Assembly: GCA_030648295.1 (NCBI GenBank)
Contig: JAUSID010000209.1
Span: forward strand, 1-54,558
Direction: 5' to 3'
DNA length: 54,558 nt
Source: Opitutaceae bacterium
GTDB lineage: Bacteria > Verrucomicrobiota > Verrucomicrobiia > Opitutales > Opitutaceae
In this document: piece after piece, positions 53,774 to 54,558 of the stretch
Layout of the letters: each line of letters starts with the position of its first letter
How positions within the stretch are numbered: the stretch's first letter is position 1
Position numbers and translations under genes: made by a program
Notes under the pieces: generated by a model
Seen by the model: the letters and a program-made list of their open reading frames with translations, nothing else
Told to the model about the DNA's origin: nothing
Database searches by the model: none

Positions 53774-54397
53774 CTATGGCTTGATGGTCACCTTTCGCAT
53801 CACCGGCTTCGTCAACGGATCGCTCATCTGTCCGTCACGGCCGAGCCGCGTTGGTGTTTCCGCCAGCGCGTCGACCACCTCCATGCCCTTCGTGACGTTC
53901 GCGAAAATCACATACTGTCCCGGCAGCGGGTAATCCTTGTGCATAATGAAAAACTGGCTGCCGTTCGTGTTCGGCCCCGCATTCGCCATCGCGACCACCC
54001 CGCGCCGGTAATTGCGTCGGTATAGCTCGGACTCGCGCTTGATCTCGTCATCGAACTTGCCGCCCCAGGCACTTTCGCCGCCCGTGCCGTCGCCGGATGG
54101 ATCGCCACCCTGAATCATGAACCCCTTCACGATCCGGTGAAACGTCACGCCGTTGTAGTAACCCTTTTCCGCGAGCAGCCGGAAATTCTCCACCGCCTTC
54201 GGCGAATCCCTCTCGTAAAACTCCAGTTCGATGGTGCCCTTGTCCGTCTCGATGAGGGCGTGGGAGCCGCCGGAACTTTTCACGCCGGGCGCCACCTTCG
54301 ACGGAGACTTGCCGCAGCCGGCGAGCAGCAGCGAAACCGCGAGCGGTACCAGGAGCGCGAAACAGCGGACGACACGAATAGTCGGGTGGGAAATCAT
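53774..54397 (-). CDS. Cyclophilin-type peptidyl-prolyl cis-trans isomerase, lipoprotein
   Basis: PPIase of 207 aa that accelerates proline isomerisation during protein folding outside the cytoplasm. The signal ends in a lipobox (LLLAGC), so it is a lipoprotein. The cyclophilin core begins IETDKGTIELEFYERDSPKAV and carries FHRIVKGFMIQGGDPSGDGTGG, GVVAMANAGPNTNGSQFFI and FANVTKGMEVVD, all expected active-site segments. Start ATG 54397. Confidence 0.93.
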   Translation of the reverse strand: MISHPTIRVVRCFALLVPLAVSLLLAGCGKSPSKVAPGVKSSGGSHALIETDKGTIELEFYERDSPKAVENFRLLAEKGYYNGVTFHRIVKGFMIQGGDPSGDGTGGESAWGGKFDDEIKRESELYRRNYRRGVVAMANAGPNTNGSQFFIMHKDYPLPGQYVIFANVTKGMEVVDALAETPTRLGRDGQMSDPLTKPVMRKVTIKP

Positions 54398-54498
54398 TCT
54401 TCACTTGTTGAGCCCCGCGGCGGCGAGTCAAGAAGCCGGTGGGAGCGCGAGGCGAAGGCGCTGCTTTGTCGGAGACAAGCCTGCTTGCAGGTGATTCA

Positions 54499-54558
54499 TG
54501 GGAGCGCGACCGCCCCCGGTCGCAATTGACCGAGCGACCGGGGGCGGTCGCGCTCCCA
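54499..54558. repeat. Perfect 25-bp inverted repeat at the window end
   Basis: Arm TGGGAGCGCGACC... (54499-54523) is matched exactly in reverse at 54534-54558, separated by 10 bases. Each arm is itself a hairpin of the same family as 10275-10298. The element may extend beyond the window. Confidence 0.8.

Overview
The window is a GC-rich chromosomal segment with no rRNA, tRNA or CRISPR array that I can see. The gene content suggests a member of the Verrucomicrobiota, most likely Opitutaceae-like. The reasons are many secreted carbohydrate-active proteins, Tat-exported Gfo/Idh/MocA oxidoreductases, a DUF1080 protein, a sulfatase, a GH106-type glycosidase, and numerous short palindromic repeats between genes. 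This taxonomic call is an inference from gene content, not from a marker gene.

Layout. 1-16.0 kb is a polysaccharide and sugar-use region. It holds a heparinase II/III-like protein, an unknown secreted protein, DUF1080, a PTS EIIA-like and zinc-ribbon pair, a secreted nitrilase-fold hydrolase, a Tat oxidoreductase, a decayed MFS transporter, an L-fucose/L-arabinose isomerase-family protein and a GH106-like alpha-L-rhamnosidase. The last three form a (now damaged) uptake, isomerisation and glycosidase operon.

16.4-28.5 kb is the most distinctive part. An orphan NarL-type response regulator precedes a secreted LamG/FnIII protein that is ATGA-coupled to a secreted RHS/YD-repeat protein. The RHS protein ends in a colicin D-like tRNase domain and is followed immediately by a colicin-D-type immunity gene. 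Behind this lie an orphan toxin-tip/immunity-like pair, a small zinc-site protein, a truncated duplicate of the LamG-RHS junction, and another immunity-like gene. This is a polymorphic-toxin locus with displaced cassettes. The way the LamG partner and the RHS gene are duplicated together suggests that they work as a unit.

28.7-39 kb is mostly housekeeping: mreB-mreC-mreD-mrdA (rod shape and elongation) on the minus strand. On the plus strand are a cation:proton antiporter, trpA, a GGDEF response regulator (diguanylate cyclase) and xerD.

39-54.5 kb returns to accessory metabolism. It holds a Tat Gfo/Idh oxidoreductase, a GMC oxidoreductase with its Tat small subunit, a sulfatase coupled to a putative glycosidase-like protein, the RNA-polymerase recycling ATPase RapA, a DHA2-like MFS exporter, a sugar isomerase/epimerase-like TIM-barrel protein and a cyclophilin lipoprotein. 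Together with the DUF1080 gene, the GMC/small-subunit pair and the TIM-barrel protein resemble the known 3-keto-glycoside route of sugar degradation. Palindromic repeat families are scattered throughout, and some have invaded coding sequence.
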